A stretch of 64,000 nucleotides of DNA, taken from the NCBI GenBank assembly GCA_024279425.1, contig JAJRRO010000093.1:124001-188000 (forward strand), given 5' to 3'. This DNA is from Bacteroidota bacterium. GTDB lineage: Bacteria > Bacteroidota > Bacteroidia > Flavobacteriales > Flavobacteriaceae. Under the pieces are notes generated by a model, which was not told the DNA's origin, ran no database searches, and was given only the letters and a program-made list of their open reading frames with translations. Shown here one piece after another: positions 52,393 through 62,902 of the stretch. Numbering within the stretch: the stretch's first letter is position 1; each line of letters begins with the position of its first letter. The position numbers were made by a program, and so were the translations under genes.

Positions 52393-54801
52393 TTAAAATC
52401 CATACCCAATTCCCAGAATTAAATTGGAGCCAGGAGCTGAAATCCCGGATGAATACGTTCTATACCGCTGATTTGTTATATTCTCGAAACTGAATGTTAC
52501 CTTGATGGCATTTGATATACTATATTGAGAACGCAAATTCAAGGTATACCATGATGGAGAGTACGGCAAACCGTTTGAATCACTTGCATAGATGTAATCC
52601 TTGTTTTTCTCAGAAGTCGCTAGGTCTTGATTTGCAATTTGCCCATTATAATTCAAGAACAGGTCAGTTTTAAAGCTCTGGTTTTTCCAAACCAAATGCA
52701 CATCCCCAAAAGTGGGGGCAACATGTCTTGCAGGTGAATTCGTGCCATCTGCCTCTTCTTCAAAACCTTCGGTCAATGTAAGGTTTGAAGACAACAATAG
52801 ATTATCTGTCAAAAATGCTTCCAAACCGAACTCAAAACCATATACATAAGCCTTGGCCGCATTTTGAACTGCCTGTACATTGCTCAATACTCCATTATAC
52901 ATAATCTGGGACTCCCCATTGAACAGATAGTCCCTTCTTACAAGGGCATCTACCAAGTAAGTGTAAAAGGTAGCACCTTTAAATACCAATTTATCGTTAT
53001 AGTTTTTTTGAATTCCCAGTTCTATATTATATGCATATTCGGGTTCCAAATTAGGATTGGGCACTACAACGGAGCCAGGTTCGGAATCAAAAATCTTTCC
53101 TACATCGTCTATATTTGGAGCCCTAAATCCGGTTGACCCATTAAATGTAATTTGAAGATTTTCCCTTGGAAACCAACTAAAGCCCATACTTCCTGTAAGG
53201 GCTCCGGTACTTAAATTGGCTTCATCAAAGGGGAAAGGGTAAAAGGTTTTGTCGAATAGGGCATCAATCCAAACATGGCTATATCTTAAACCTGAAAGCA
53301 GCGCGAAGTTTGGTTTTGCCTTATATTCCCCATTCAGATATCCTGCAATTGTTTGCCATGACGAACCGTCTGGATAACGTGATGCCGAATTAAATTGAAC
53401 ATCTGTAGTAGCATCTTTTTGAATTCCAAGGGAATTTACCCTGTTAAAAATATATTCGCCACCATAGTACAATCTCAAATCACCTATTTTTTTATTTTCA
53501 AAATCAACATTGGTGGAAATGGCATTCACCATTTCTTTGGTTGAATATAAAATAGAATCCTGAAAACCCCTTTCATTCCGGCTTTCCTCAAAATGCTGAT
53601 ATGCCGTTGTAATTTTTAGACCATCATAGAACTTCCCTTTCCCCCTTTTATTTAATTGCACATTCCCCATAAACCATTTCTGGGGACCGTAATACCATTC
53701 AGCAGAACGAAGACCTCCATCGGATGAAGGCCTTATGAGCCTATCATATCGTGGATAATCCGAAGTCTCCGAGTAGTAGATTCCCAAGTTCAAGTCCCAA
53801 TTATTGTTTGGCTTATGTATGATCTTCTGCATCATATTAATTTGGTCATAGCCTGTTGAAATCTGTTTTCTCGGGTTATTATTTACGACCAATACATCAA
53901 TACCGTTAATGGCACTCACATATTCATTTCTTAAATAAGAATCCGGTCCGTAAGAACCCATTTTAAGGTCATTAAAGCTGTTGTAGGTAGCACTTGTCAA
54001 AAAAGCCCATTTCTTTTTTCCGAGATTAAAATCAAAATGAATCGTATTTTCAGAGTTTGCAGATGCAAATCTATAGTTGACATCTCCAGAAAGTGATAAA
54101 CTATCAATCACGGCCAATGACGGGTTTTTGGTATAAAAGTTCATTACACCACCTAGGGCATCACTCCCATAAATAACTGATCCAGGACCAAAAATAACTT
54201 CGGTACTTCTAATTGTGAATGGATCAATCGAAATTATATTTTGAATATTGCCTCCTCTAAAAATAGCATTGTTCATACGAACACCATCAACGGTCAAAAG
54301 CAATCTATTGGTCGCAAAACCTCTGATCATAGGACTCCCGCCTCCCATTTGACTTTTCTGGACAAATACCTTACCACTATTCTGAAGTAAATCTGCCGAG
54401 GTTTGCGGGTTTGTAAAGGCAATGGAGCGTGCGTTTAAGGACACTATTTTATTCGGAATGTCTTTTTTTTGCTGTTCCCATTTTGATATGGACATCACAA
54501 CTTCATCCAACTGTTCCGGTCGAAGGACCAGTAGTGCTTTTGCTCCATTTTTTAAAACTTGTGATAGGGAAGTTTTATAGATTTCATAGCTGATATGCTT
54601 TAAGGTAATACGCTCATTTTTACTAAAGATGGAGAGGTCGCACTTGCCATTAAGATCAGAAATAGTTGTTTTTGTTCTGTCCTTATTAAATACCGCAACA
54701 TTTACAATAGGTTCTTTAGAATCAAAATCCAAGATGGTCATCTCCTGTGATGAAACAGTAGTGAAAAACATGAAAACAACGCTAAAAACTATCTTGTTCA
54801 T
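52393..54801 (-). CDS. TonB-dependent outer-membrane receptor
   Basis: About 800 residues. After a signal peptide (MNKIVFSVVFMFFTTVSSQ) comes a carboxypeptidase-like regulatory domain (about 20-95), then the plug (SADLLQNSGKVFVQKSQMGGGSPMIRGFATNRLLL) and a 22-strand barrel ending NITNQRYRTYSSGISAPGSNLILGIGYGF. Substrate could be a siderophore, vitamin or metal chelate; the HmuR-like plug motif suggests the iron/haem class (weak). The longer start at 54819 overlaps recO by 17 bases; I prefer 54801 for the signal peptide. Confidence 0.92.
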   Translation of the reverse strand: MNKIVFSVVFMFFTTVSSQEMTILDFDSKEPIVNVAVFNKDRTKTTISDLNGKCDLSIFSKNERITLKHISYEIYKTSLSQVLKNGAKALLVLRPEQLDEVVMSISKWEQQKKDIPNKIVSLNARSIAFTNPQTSADLLQNSGKVFVQKSQMGGGSPMIRGFATNRLLLTVDGVRMNNAIFRGGNIQNIISIDPFTIRSTEVIFGPGSVIYGSDALGGVMNFYTKNPSLAVIDSLSLSGDVNYRFASANSENTIHFDFNLGKKKWAFLTSATYNSFNDLKMGSYGPDSYLRNEYVSAINGIDVLVVNNNPRKQISTGYDQINMMQKIIHKPNNNWDLNLGIYYSETSDYPRYDRLIRPSSDGGLRSAEWYYGPQKWFMGNVQLNKRGKGKFYDGLKITTAYQHFEESRNERGFQDSILYSTKEMVNAISTNVDFENKKIGDLRLYYGGEYIFNRVNSLGIQKDATTDVQFNSASRYPDGSSWQTIAGYLNGEYKAKPNFALLSGLRYSHVWIDALFDKTFYPFPFDEANLSTGALTGSMGFSWFPRENLQITFNGSTGFRAPNIDDVGKIFDSEPGSVVVPNPNLEPEYAYNIELGIQKNYNDKLVFKGATFYTYLVDALVRRDYLFNGESQIMYNGVLSNVQAVQNAAKAYVYGFEFGLEAFLTDNLLLSSNLTLTEGFEEEADGTNSPARHVAPTFGDVHLVWKNQSFKTDLFLNYNGQIANQDLATSEKNKDYIYASDSNGLPYSPSWYTLNLRSQYSISNAIKVTFSFENITNQRYRTYSSGISAPGSNLILGIGYGF

Positions 54802-54802
54802 A

Positions 54803-55522
54803 CTAACTGAAGACTTCATTTAAAATAGCAAGTGACCTGGGTTTTCTAAATCCGTGCAAATGTAATTCAAAATAAAGAACGATCGATTTTAAAAGCTCTT
54901 GCCTATTGGTTTTCTTCATCTTGACCGTATGTATAGCATCAAAATTTATGCCCAAAAACCTTTTAAAGAAATCTAAATTTTCCCCGGACAAATTGGGATT
55001 GAACGATGGAGTTGTTGTGAACTTCCCCTCCAACAAATCAAAGTAATCTGCAGGCATGTTGGTAGTATCCGGATAAAACCCAAGATATTTGGTCAAATCC
55101 ATCAAAAAGTAAATATGAAAATTAGTGACATCCGTATTGGTGTCTAACCATTGTAACGCTGCTTCCAAAAAATAAAACAGCCCTTCGTTGCTTTCCTCCT
55201 CTTGAATACTATTTGATAGCATTTCGGCTAAGAACAAAGTAATTGCATTTTTGGCGATATTGGTCTGCAAACTTTGGTAATGATAGGATACACTTACTTC
55301 ACGTATGCTTTCCAGTGTACCTTTGTTTTTATGGTTGGCCACCATCTCCAATTGGGTCAAGGGCTGAAAATAAGCTGCCTTAAGCTTTCCTTTTTTAGAA
55401 GTCAAAACTCCTTTTAACAGGTATGATTTTAGACCGTCTGTTGCAGTAAAAGCCTTAACGATCAAACTTGAATCACCATATTTTAGGGAAGAAAGTACAA
55501 TGGCCTTTGTGGTTACTTGCAT
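54803..55522 (-). CDS. recO: DNA repair protein RecO
   Basis: A 239-residue protein with the RecO OB-fold start (TKAIVLSSLKYGDSSLIVKAFTATDGLKSYLLKGV) and the helical C-terminal part, including LMDLTKYLGFYPDT. It loads RecA together with RecR. Length is usual. A TATCTTTG -7 box is located about 20 bases upstream on the minus strand. Confidence 0.93.
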   Translation of the reverse strand: MQVTTKAIVLSSLKYGDSSLIVKAFTATDGLKSYLLKGVLTSKKGKLKAAYFQPLTQLEMVANHKNKGTLESIREVSVSYHYQSLQTNIAKNAITLFLAEMLSNSIQEEESNEGLFYFLEAALQWLDTNTDVTNFHIYFLMDLTKYLGFYPDTTNMPADYFDLLEGKFTTTPSFNPNLSGENLDFFKRFLGINFDAIHTVKMKKTNRQELLKSIVLYFELHLHGFRKPRSLAILNEVFS

Positions 55523-55542
55523 CGGATAGTGAAAGTTTATCG

Positions 55543-55550
55543 CAAAGATA
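55543..55550 (-). promoter_or_regulatory. Bacteroidota -7 box for recO
   Basis: TATCTTTG on the minus strand matches TAnnTTTG, 20 bases before the start codon. Confidence 0.45.
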
Positions 55551-55583
55551 GGAGTTTGGAACGGGGTTGGAAGTTGAAAAACA

Positions 55584-55618
55584 GAGACCTGTCAGGTTTT
55601 CAAAACCTGACAGGTCTC
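55584..55618. terminator. Perfect 17-bp inverted repeat, terminator-like
   Basis: GAGACCTGTCAGGTTTT and its exact complement with a one-base loop. It lies 10 bases downstream of gdhA (minus). The CCTGTCAGGTTTT core recurs between genes in many Bacteroidota genomes (general knowledge). Likely a terminator or a dispersed REP-type unit. Confidence 0.75.
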
Positions 55619-55628
55619 GTTTCGTTCC

Positions 55629-56978
<1,350 letters not shown>

Positions 56979-57020
56979 TTAGTTATCTATTACGTTTTTA
57001 TTGAATTTAAAATATATTGG

Positions 57021-57028
57021 CAAAAATA
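57021..57028 (-). promoter_or_regulatory. Bacteroidota -7 box for gdhA
   Basis: TATTTTTG on the minus strand, 49 bases before the gdhA start; the -33 region is AT-rich without clear TTTG. Confidence 0.45.
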
Positions 57029-57107
57029 TATTATTTCAATAATTAAAAGCCTTTTTTTTTAAAATTCAGCAATAAAATTATACTGGGGAAATGTTTGTCC
57101 TTGTGGA

Positions 57108-58262
57108 TTATCCTATGGCCTGTTCTAAATCAGAGATTAAATCAAGCTCGTCCTCAATACCAACACTTAGTCGTATCAAAGCGTCAACGATTCCACTTTT
57201 TTCTCGTTCTTCTTTGGGAATACTAGCATGTGTCATACTAGCTGGATGGCCTGCAAGACTTTCTACCCCACCTAAAGATTCCGCCAATGTAAAAACTTGA
57301 AGCTTTTCAACAATCTTGATGGCATCATCATAACGGGCCCCTTTGGTAATAAAAGAAATCATTCCGCCATAACCATTCATCTGTTCTTTTGCGATGTCAT
57401 GATTTGGGTGACCCTCAAATCCTGGCCAATACACTTTTTCGATTTTAGGATGATTGGATAGATAATTGGCAATAGCTATCCCATTTTCACAGTGTCGTTG
57501 CATTCGAACATGGAGGGTCTTGATACCGCGTAGCACTAAAAAACTATCCATAGGCCCACAAACGGCTCCACTTGCATTTTGTATAAAGTAAAGTTGATCG
57601 GCCAACACTTCATCTTTTACTACCAAGGCACCCAATATAACATCGCTATGGCCACCAAGATATTTTGTGGCAGAATGCATAACAATGTCAGCACCCAAAT
57701 TCAATGGCTGTTGCAAGTATGGTGTAGCAAAAGTATTGTCTACGGCAAGAAGAACATTATGGCGGGAAGCTAGCTTCGATACCGCTTTAATGTCGATTAT
57801 ATTCATCATTGGGTTGGTCGGCGTCTCTACCCAGATCAACTTTGTTTTGTTATTGATATGTTCCTCAATCTTATCGGCATCCTGCATTCCAATAAAATGA
57901 AAGATAATCCCGTATTTTTCAAAAACCTGTTTAAAAAGACGATAACTTCCCCCGTAGAGATCGTTGGTCGAAACTACCTCATCGCCCGGGCTCAGTAATT
58001 TTATTACAGCATCCATGGCGGCCAACCCGCTTGCAAAAGCCAATCCGTGTGTCCCATTTTCAATACTGGCCAAGGCATTCTCCAATGCGGTACGCGTAGG
58101 GTTGGCGGTTCGAGAATATTCAAAGCCCTTATGTCCGCCCGGCGTGTTTTGTGCATACGTCGAGGTTTGATATATAGGAGGTATTACGGCACCATAGGCC
58201 TTATCAGGATGTTGGCCTCCATGTATTGTTTTACTATTGAATTTTAGATTTTTCGAACCCAT
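57108..58262 (-). CDS. metB: Cystathionine gamma-synthase-type PLP enzyme
   Basis: A 384-residue Cys/Met metabolism PLP-dependent enzyme. KTIHGGQHPDKAYGAVIPPIY, the tyrosine-containing EYSRTANPTRTALE and the Schiff-base Lys in HSATKYLGGHSDV are present; GLESLAGHPASMTHASI closes the active site. It is cystathionine gamma-synthase or a gamma-lyase relative; the choice between them is by similarity only. Confidence 0.88.
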   Translation of the reverse strand: MGSKNLKFNSKTIHGGQHPDKAYGAVIPPIYQTSTYAQNTPGGHKGFEYSRTANPTRTALENALASIENGTHGLAFASGLAAMDAVIKLLSPGDEVVSTNDLYGGSYRLFKQVFEKYGIIFHFIGMQDADKIEEHINNKTKLIWVETPTNPMMNIIDIKAVSKLASRHNVLLAVDNTFATPYLQQPLNLGADIVMHSATKYLGGHSDVILGALVVKDEVLADQLYFIQNASGAVCGPMDSFLVLRGIKTLHVRMQRHCENGIAIANYLSNHPKIEKVYWPGFEGHPNHDIAKEQMNGYGGMISFITKGARYDDAIKIVEKLQVFTLAESLGGVESLAGHPASMTHASIPKEEREKSGIVDALIRLSVGIEDELDLISDLEQAIG

Positions 58263-58280
58263 ACGCCAGAATTATCATTA

Positions 58281-58288
58281 CAAATGTA
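58281..58288 (-). promoter_or_regulatory. Bacteroidota -7 box for the metB-like gene
   Basis: TACATTTG on the minus strand with a TTG about 20 bases upstream fits the -7/-33 consensus. It lies 18 bases before the start. Confidence 0.5.
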
Positions 58289-58350
58289 TCGTTATCTTTT
58301 GGAGATTACAATGAAGCTGTAATTTAGCAGCATCAAAACACAAAGCTTAT

Positions 58351-59103
58351 ATGAAATCCCCAATATGCCTTCTACTTTGCTTTTTGTTGCTCGTTGGTTG
58401 CAATGGAGAGCATAAACTTACTTTTGAATCTATCACCTATTCTGAAAAAGAGTGTCCAGGCTGCCCTGAAGTACATATCGAGGTTCCAAAGGCCCTTGAG
58501 CGCACCCATCTTTCAACAACAATAAATACAGTTTTGGAGGAGGAAATTATTGCCTTATTGGTCTTTGATGATGATATCGAAGCTTCCTCGATTTCAGAGG
58601 CTGTTCAATCTTTTAAGAACGGATTTGAGGAATTGAAGAAACTATATCCCGACGAAACCACAGAATGGGAGGCCAGAATTGATGGAGTGGTAACTTTCGA
58701 GGACAAGAACATATTGACCATAGCCCTTAAATCTTACCTGTTTACTGGAGGGGCACACGGTTATAGCACTAAAAGGTTCTTGAACTTTGATAAACGCAAA
58801 GGAAAAGAGTTTGAAAATCGAGAACTTTTCAAAGACCCAGATCATTTTGAGCATTTTGCTGAGGCAAAATTCCGAATTCAAGAGGGTGTCCCCAAAGACG
58901 ACCCCATCAATAGTACTGGATTTATGTTTGAAGAAGATAAATTTCATTTGCCTGAAAACATAGGGTTTACCGAAAACGGTTTGACGCTTCTTTACAACCA
59001 ATATGAAGTAGCCTCATACGCTGATGGCGTCATAGCATTGACCTTACCCTATATCGAAGTTGAAAACTACCTTTCCCGAAAAATGAAGCCTCAAGGTTAT
59101 TGA
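58351..59103 (+). CDS. DUF3298/DUF4163 family lipoprotein
   Basis: A 250-residue lipoprotein (ICLLLCFLLLVGC, lipobox). The DUF4163-like N-terminal half (CPEVHIEVPKALERTHLSTT) and DUF3298 part (YLFTGGAHGYSTKRFLNFD and YADGVIALTLPYIEVENYL) match the RsiV-type domain. The function in Bacteroidota is unknown; RsiV binds lysozyme. Its end overlaps the DinB gene by 7 bases (convergent). Confidence 0.85.
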   Translation: MKSPICLLLCFLLLVGCNGEHKLTFESITYSEKECPGCPEVHIEVPKALERTHLSTTINTVLEEEIIALLVFDDDIEASSISEAVQSFKNGFEELKKLYPDETTEWEARIDGVVTFEDKNILTIALKSYLFTGGAHGYSTKRFLNFDKRKGKEFENRELFKDPDHFEHFAEAKFRIQEGVPKDDPINSTGFMFEEDKFHLPENIGFTENGLTLLYNQYEVASYADGVIALTLPYIEVENYLSRKMKPQGY

Positions 59104-59564
59104 TTCTTCGCTAACGTTTTTTGTAGCGACAGGACGACTCCTAAATGCAATCCTTCGTGAAACAGATTGAACGCTATGGCATCCTCAACGTCTTTTAAGG
59201 TCACATTGGCACTGGTGGTATATTCATTGAAATTGTTAAAAACCTCTTTTTCATAGTCCTCTTGGGTCCATTCAATTGTAGAAAACAAAAAAGCTTTGAT
59301 ACTGTCCAATTCTTCGTCAGTGGCGGTTTCATCCGGGACCGTTCCCTTCTTGAACTTTTCGACCAAATTATTGGGAACCTTCATCTTTTGTCCACTCAAG
59401 TTATAGACAAGTAATTGTTGCGTAACTACAACATGCGCGATATTCCACCAAATATTATTGCGATATCCTTCCGGAATCTTTAACAACTGTTCTTTTGGGG
59501 TACTGGTCAAAAATTTATAAAGTATTTTTCGATTCTGAAGTGTAATATTGAATAGTTTTTCCAA
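59097..59564 (-). CDS. DinB family protein
   Basis: A 155-residue four-helix bundle. Likely metal ligands are His in IWWNIAHVVVTQQ, and the two His in AFNLFHEGLHLGVVLSLQK, the DinB_2 pattern. The family includes thiol-dependent metalloenzymes (bacillithiol transferases); the substrate here is not known. Confidence 0.85.
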   Translation of the reverse strand: MEKLFNITLQNRKILYKFLTSTPKEQLLKIPEGYRNNIWWNIAHVVVTQQLLVYNLSGQKMKVPNNLVEKFKKGTVPDETATDEELDSIKAFLFSTIEWTQEDYEKEVFNNFNEYTTSANVTLKDVEDAIAFNLFHEGLHLGVVLSLQKTLAKNQ

Positions 59565-59667
59565 GATACGTGCTTTTAGGTGGAGTCAAAAATAGAACAT
59601 TCCACCGGAATTGAGTTTCTTTGCAATCATAATTTGAACTATAAATCACAGTTTCCTTCTGCGAAAA

Positions 59668-60000
59668 ATAGATTTTAACAACAAGACTTTTTCGCTCATA
59701 GATAATTCAAAAAACGGAAAAGTCGGTTCGGAAACCATATTCAAATATTGCCAGGAAGGAAATTTGGTTACAGCGGATTATTACGGTGGGAACATTATCT
59801 ATGGAAAAATAATTGCCCAATTGAGGGATGATAAATTACATATGCTTTATCAATGCCTTACCATGGACAACGAATTAAAGGCTGGAAAGGCCCTTGCACA
59901 AGTTGGTTTCAATGAAAATAACAAAATCAAACTAAAATTAAATTGGGAATGGCTGGAAGACAATCAAGAAAAAGGAGTTTCAGAGTATGTTGAGAATTAG
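59668..60000 (+). CDS. Small N-acetylglutamate synthase-annotated family protein, non-ATG start
   Basis: About 110 residues. IDFNNKTFSLIDNSKNGKVG and YGGNIIYGKIIAQLRDD match a family of short Bacteroidota proteins commonly labelled n-acetylglutamate synthase, without proof of that activity. Family members start at M(I/V)NFNNKTF, but here that codon is ATA (59668); CTG at 59659 is the alternative. The start codon may have been lost. 59565-59667 holds no other gene. Confidence 0.6.
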   Translation: MDFNNKTFSLIDNSKNGKVGSETIFKYCQEGNLVTADYYGGNIIYGKIIAQLRDDKLHMLYQCLTMDNELKAGKALAQVGFNENNKIKLKLNWEWLEDNQEKGVSEYVEN

Positions 60001-60071
60001 AGCTACATAGAATAGATTTCTTATTGCTGCCTGATAGATAGCCAAACCTCATATGAGATAAACCAAAACTG

Positions 60072-60425
60072 ATGAAAAAAATATACCACCTAAGTACCTG
60101 TGACACTTGTAAGCGGATTTTGAATGCATTGAAACCCTTAGACGATTTTCAATTGCAGGATATTAAAACGGAATCGATTACACCTCAACAGCTTGAGGAG
60201 ATGAAAAATCTGTCCGGTAGCTATGAAACCTTGTTCAGTAAACGTGCCCGGCTCTATAAAGAAAGAGGATTAGGTTCCCAGACGCTTTCTGAGGATGATT
60301 ATAAAGATTTGATTTTGGAACACTATACCTTTCTAAAGCGCCCGGTGATCCTGTCCAATTCCAAAATATTTGTGGGCAACAGTAAAAAGACAATTGCCTT
60401 GGCAAAAGAAAACATTCACTCTTGA
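60072..60425 (+). CDS. ArsC/Spx-like arsenate reductase family protein
   Basis: A 117-residue thioredoxin-fold protein with CDTCKR near residue 10 (CxxC) and the family's central IKTESITPQQLEEM and C-terminal LKRPVILSNSKIFVG. The Arg of the R-x-x-R arsenate site is not obvious, so it may be a Spx-like or general thiol reductase rather than a true arsenate reductase. It overlaps the EamA gene by 4 bases (TTGA). Confidence 0.85.
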   Translation: MKKIYHLSTCDTCKRILNALKPLDDFQLQDIKTESITPQQLEEMKNLSGSYETLFSKRARLYKERGLGSQTLSEDDYKDLILEHYTFLKRPVILSNSKIFVGNSKKTIALAKENIHS

Positions 60426-61315
60426 GCAAACGCACCCTTGCCATTTTTGCAGCTATTGGCGCCACGGGCATTTATGGATTAAACCATACTATTGCCAAAG
60501 GCCCAATGCCCGATTATGTAGGCGCTTATGGCTTTGTAATGCTCAGGGTTATCGGTGCTGCAACGTTATTTTGGATTATTTCAATTTTCGGACCCAAAGA
60601 AAAAATTGATAAAAAAGACTATTTAAGAATGGGCGCATGTGCTCTTTTGGGAATGGGCGTGAACATGATGGTCTTCTTTAAGGGATTATCTCTTTCAACA
60701 CCAATAAACAGTGCGGTTTTGGTAACTACAACCCCGATTATCGTCTTGATAATGTCTGCACTATTAATCAAGGAAAAAATAACCCAAAGAAAAGTGCTGG
60801 GCATATTCATAGGACTCATCGGGGCATTGGGTTTAATCCTTTTTGGAAATGAAATACGACAAGACGCTCCTAATATTCCAATGGGCAATTTTCTAATACT
60901 TATGAATTCGGCCTTCTACGGTACGTATTTGATTTTGGCGAAAATCCTGATTTCAAAATACCATCCCTTTACGTTTATGAAATGGTTATTCTCTTTGGGA
61001 ATATTGATTTGCCTTCCCATTGGTTACGAGCAGTTATCTGAAATTCAGTGGAGCCATTTGCCTTTTGACATTATTTGGCGTATTGCTTATGTAATCGTAG
61101 GAACCACATTTTGCACTTACCTCTTCAATATTTTTGCCTTGGCCCAATTAAAAGCATCCACCTTAAGTGCCTTCGTCTACGTACAACCCCTTATTGGTAT
61201 TGCCTTTGCAATAGCGGTAGGCAAGGACACCCTAACCACCCTTAAATTAATTGCGGCGATATTGGTATTGGTAGGCGTTTATTTAGCCAGTAGAAAACCT
61301 AAGCCAGGTCTTTAG
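60422..61315 (+). CDS. EamA/DMT family transporter
   Basis: A 297-residue protein with ten transmembrane helices in two EamA repeats (LAIFAAIGATGIYGLNHTIAKG; NFLILMNSAFYGTYLILAKI). It starts with TTG, overlapping the ArsC-like stop. The family exports small metabolites. Its 3' end overlaps the thioesterase pseudogene on the other strand by 17 bases. Confidence 0.9.
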   Translation: MSKRTLAIFAAIGATGIYGLNHTIAKGPMPDYVGAYGFVMLRVIGAATLFWIISIFGPKEKIDKKDYLRMGACALLGMGVNMMVFFKGLSLSTPINSAVLVTTTPIIVLIMSALLIKEKITQRKVLGIFIGLIGALGLILFGNEIRQDAPNIPMGNFLILMNSAFYGTYLILAKILISKYHPFTFMKWLFSLGILICLPIGYEQLSEIQWSHLPFDIIWRIAYVIVGTTFCTYLFNIFALAQLKASTLSAFVYVQPLIGIAFAIAVGKDTLTTLKLIAAILVLVGVYLASRKPKPGL

Positions 61316-61774
61316 GCCGTTTCGCAAATTTACGGGTATCTTCCTTTGTCAATATGCGGAACCCTTCTGGTTTTTCAATTTGTGCAAAGCGCTTTAACAA
61401 TTCATCCCGAAGCCCGGTCAATTGTCTTGTTTCCAAACTTATCCATGCTCCCATCATTTCACAATGCCCACATTTTTCCCATTGCTATCATAGAAATTGT
61501 GATGAAATTCAAAAAACCTTCCGTCTTCGCTCATTCCCATCACCTCGGCAGAAACCTTTATGGGCTTTCCTAGAAAGACCTCTCTAAAATAATACATGTG
61601 CTCATAGAAAACTACAGGACCTATCTTGTTCTCTACCATTACCTTCCGATCAAAACCAAGTTCAATCAAAAAAGACATTCGGGTATGGCCCATAAAATTT
61701 ATATATGCCGAATTGGCCAAATGCCTATTGGCATCAATATCGCTCCAACGAACTTCAAACTCTTTAAAAAACAT
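61299..61774 (-). pseudogene. Hotdog-fold acyl-CoA thioesterase, frameshifted
   Basis: The first 100 residues (KEFEVRWSDIDANRHLANSAY, RVSFLIELGF-type region, FREVFLGKPIKV) are a 4-hydroxybenzoyl-CoA-type thioesterase with the catalytic Asp region WSDIDANRH. At about 61475 the frame stops (GIVK then TGA), while the next frame continues as HCEMMGAWISLETRQLTGLR and EGFRILTKEDTRKFAKRP, the usual family C-terminus. One lost base (near KNVG/AH) explains it. It may be a true inactive gene or a sequencing error. Confidence 0.75.
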
Positions 61775-61791
61775 TTTATTTATGGATTATT

Positions 61792-61811
61792 TTATTATGC
61801 ATGCATAATAA
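61792..61811. promoter_or_regulatory. 20-bp perfect palindrome between thioesterase promoter and start
   Basis: TTATTATGCATGCATAATAA is palindromic over all 20 bases. A TATTTTTG -7 box (61815-61822, minus) lies next to it and the thioesterase ATG lies 18 bases further on. The transcription start would fall within the palindrome, an operator-like position. Confidence 0.5.
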
Positions 61812-61814
61812 TCG

Positions 61815-61822
61815 CAAAAATA
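61815..61822 (-). promoter_or_regulatory. Bacteroidota -7 box for the thioesterase
   Basis: TATTTTTG on the minus strand, 40 bases before the ATG at 61774, next to the palindrome. Confidence 0.45.
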
Positions 61823-61890
61823 CCATAGTTTTGAAAAACGAAGGATAACAATCCCATTAATTCCTATTTTTAAAACACAAAAGTTGAAAT

Positions 61891-62865
61891 ATGAGCACCA
61901 AAGCACCTTTCATCAAAGACCTCACCCTGCCAGCCATAGCCGCACCAATGTTCCTTATATCCGGACCAAAACTTGTCATTGAATGCTGTAAAAATGGCAT
62001 CGTAGGAACCTTCCCTGCTCTTAACCAGCGAAGCAGTGAAGGGTTTGAAGAATGGTTGATCGAAATAAAAACAAGTCTTGAAGCTTTTGAAAATGAAACA
62101 GGTAAAAAGGTGGCTCCTTATGGGGTCAACCTCATCGTGCACCCGACCAATCCCCGTTTAGAAGCCGACATTAAATTATGTGTGAAACATAAAGTCCCTT
62201 TGATCATTACTTCCTTGGGAGCCGTTTCACAAGTAGTTGATGCCATTCATAGTTATGGTGGATTGGTATTTCATGACGTAATCAAAAAACGGCATGCAAA
62301 AAAGGCTGCCGGCGCAGGTGTAGACGGACTCATTTTGGTAGCAGCCGGGGCGGGTGGCCATGCAGGAACCATAAACCCCATGACCTTGGTAGCCGAAATC
62401 AAAAAGTTCTACGATAAAACTATCCTTCTATCCGGCTGCATAAGTACGGGCAGGGATATTGCTTCGGCATTGCAGATGGGAGCGGATCTGGCCTATATGG
62501 GAACACGCTTCATCAACGTTGATGAAAGTAAGGCCACTGATGCCTATAAAAAGATGATCATTGAATCAGAAGCTAGCGATATTGTATACACGGCATCAAT
62601 CTCTGGTGTACATGCCAATTTTCTAGGAGCGAGCCTCAAAGCGGCTGGCATCACTGAGGAAGATTTGAAAAAAGATACCAAAATAGACTTCGGAAAGGAA
62701 ATGGATACCGAGGTCAAAGCTTGGAAGACCATATGGTCTGCCGGACAAGGAGTGACTACTATAGAAAACAGTATGCCTGTTTCAGAATTGGTGAATGCAC
62801 TTAAATCTGAATTTAAATCAGCCATAGAGGAACAAATCAAACTTTTGGAAACCTATCCGAAGTAG
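61891..62865 (+). CDS. Nitronate monooxygenase-like flavin oxidoreductase
   Basis: A 324-residue TIM-barrel FMN protein. IAAPMFLISGPKLVIECCKN and the FMN phosphate site LVAAGAGGHAGTINPM with GCISTGRDIASALQMGADLAYMGTRF are NMO/NPD family motifs. It oxidises nitronates or reduces small electrophiles; the exact substrate is unknown. Cytoplasmic. Confidence 0.92.
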   Translation: MSTKAPFIKDLTLPAIAAPMFLISGPKLVIECCKNGIVGTFPALNQRSSEGFEEWLIEIKTSLEAFENETGKKVAPYGVNLIVHPTNPRLEADIKLCVKHKVPLIITSLGAVSQVVDAIHSYGGLVFHDVIKKRHAKKAAGAGVDGLILVAAGAGGHAGTINPMTLVAEIKKFYDKTILLSGCISTGRDIASALQMGADLAYMGTRFINVDESKATDAYKKMIIESEASDIVYTASISGVHANFLGASLKAAGITEEDLKKDTKIDFGKEMDTEVKAWKTIWSAGQGVTTIENSMPVSELVNALKSEFKSAIEEQIKLLETYPK

Positions 62866-62902
62866 TTGTGTATATTTAATGTCATTTAAATAATCCACCA
62901 CT

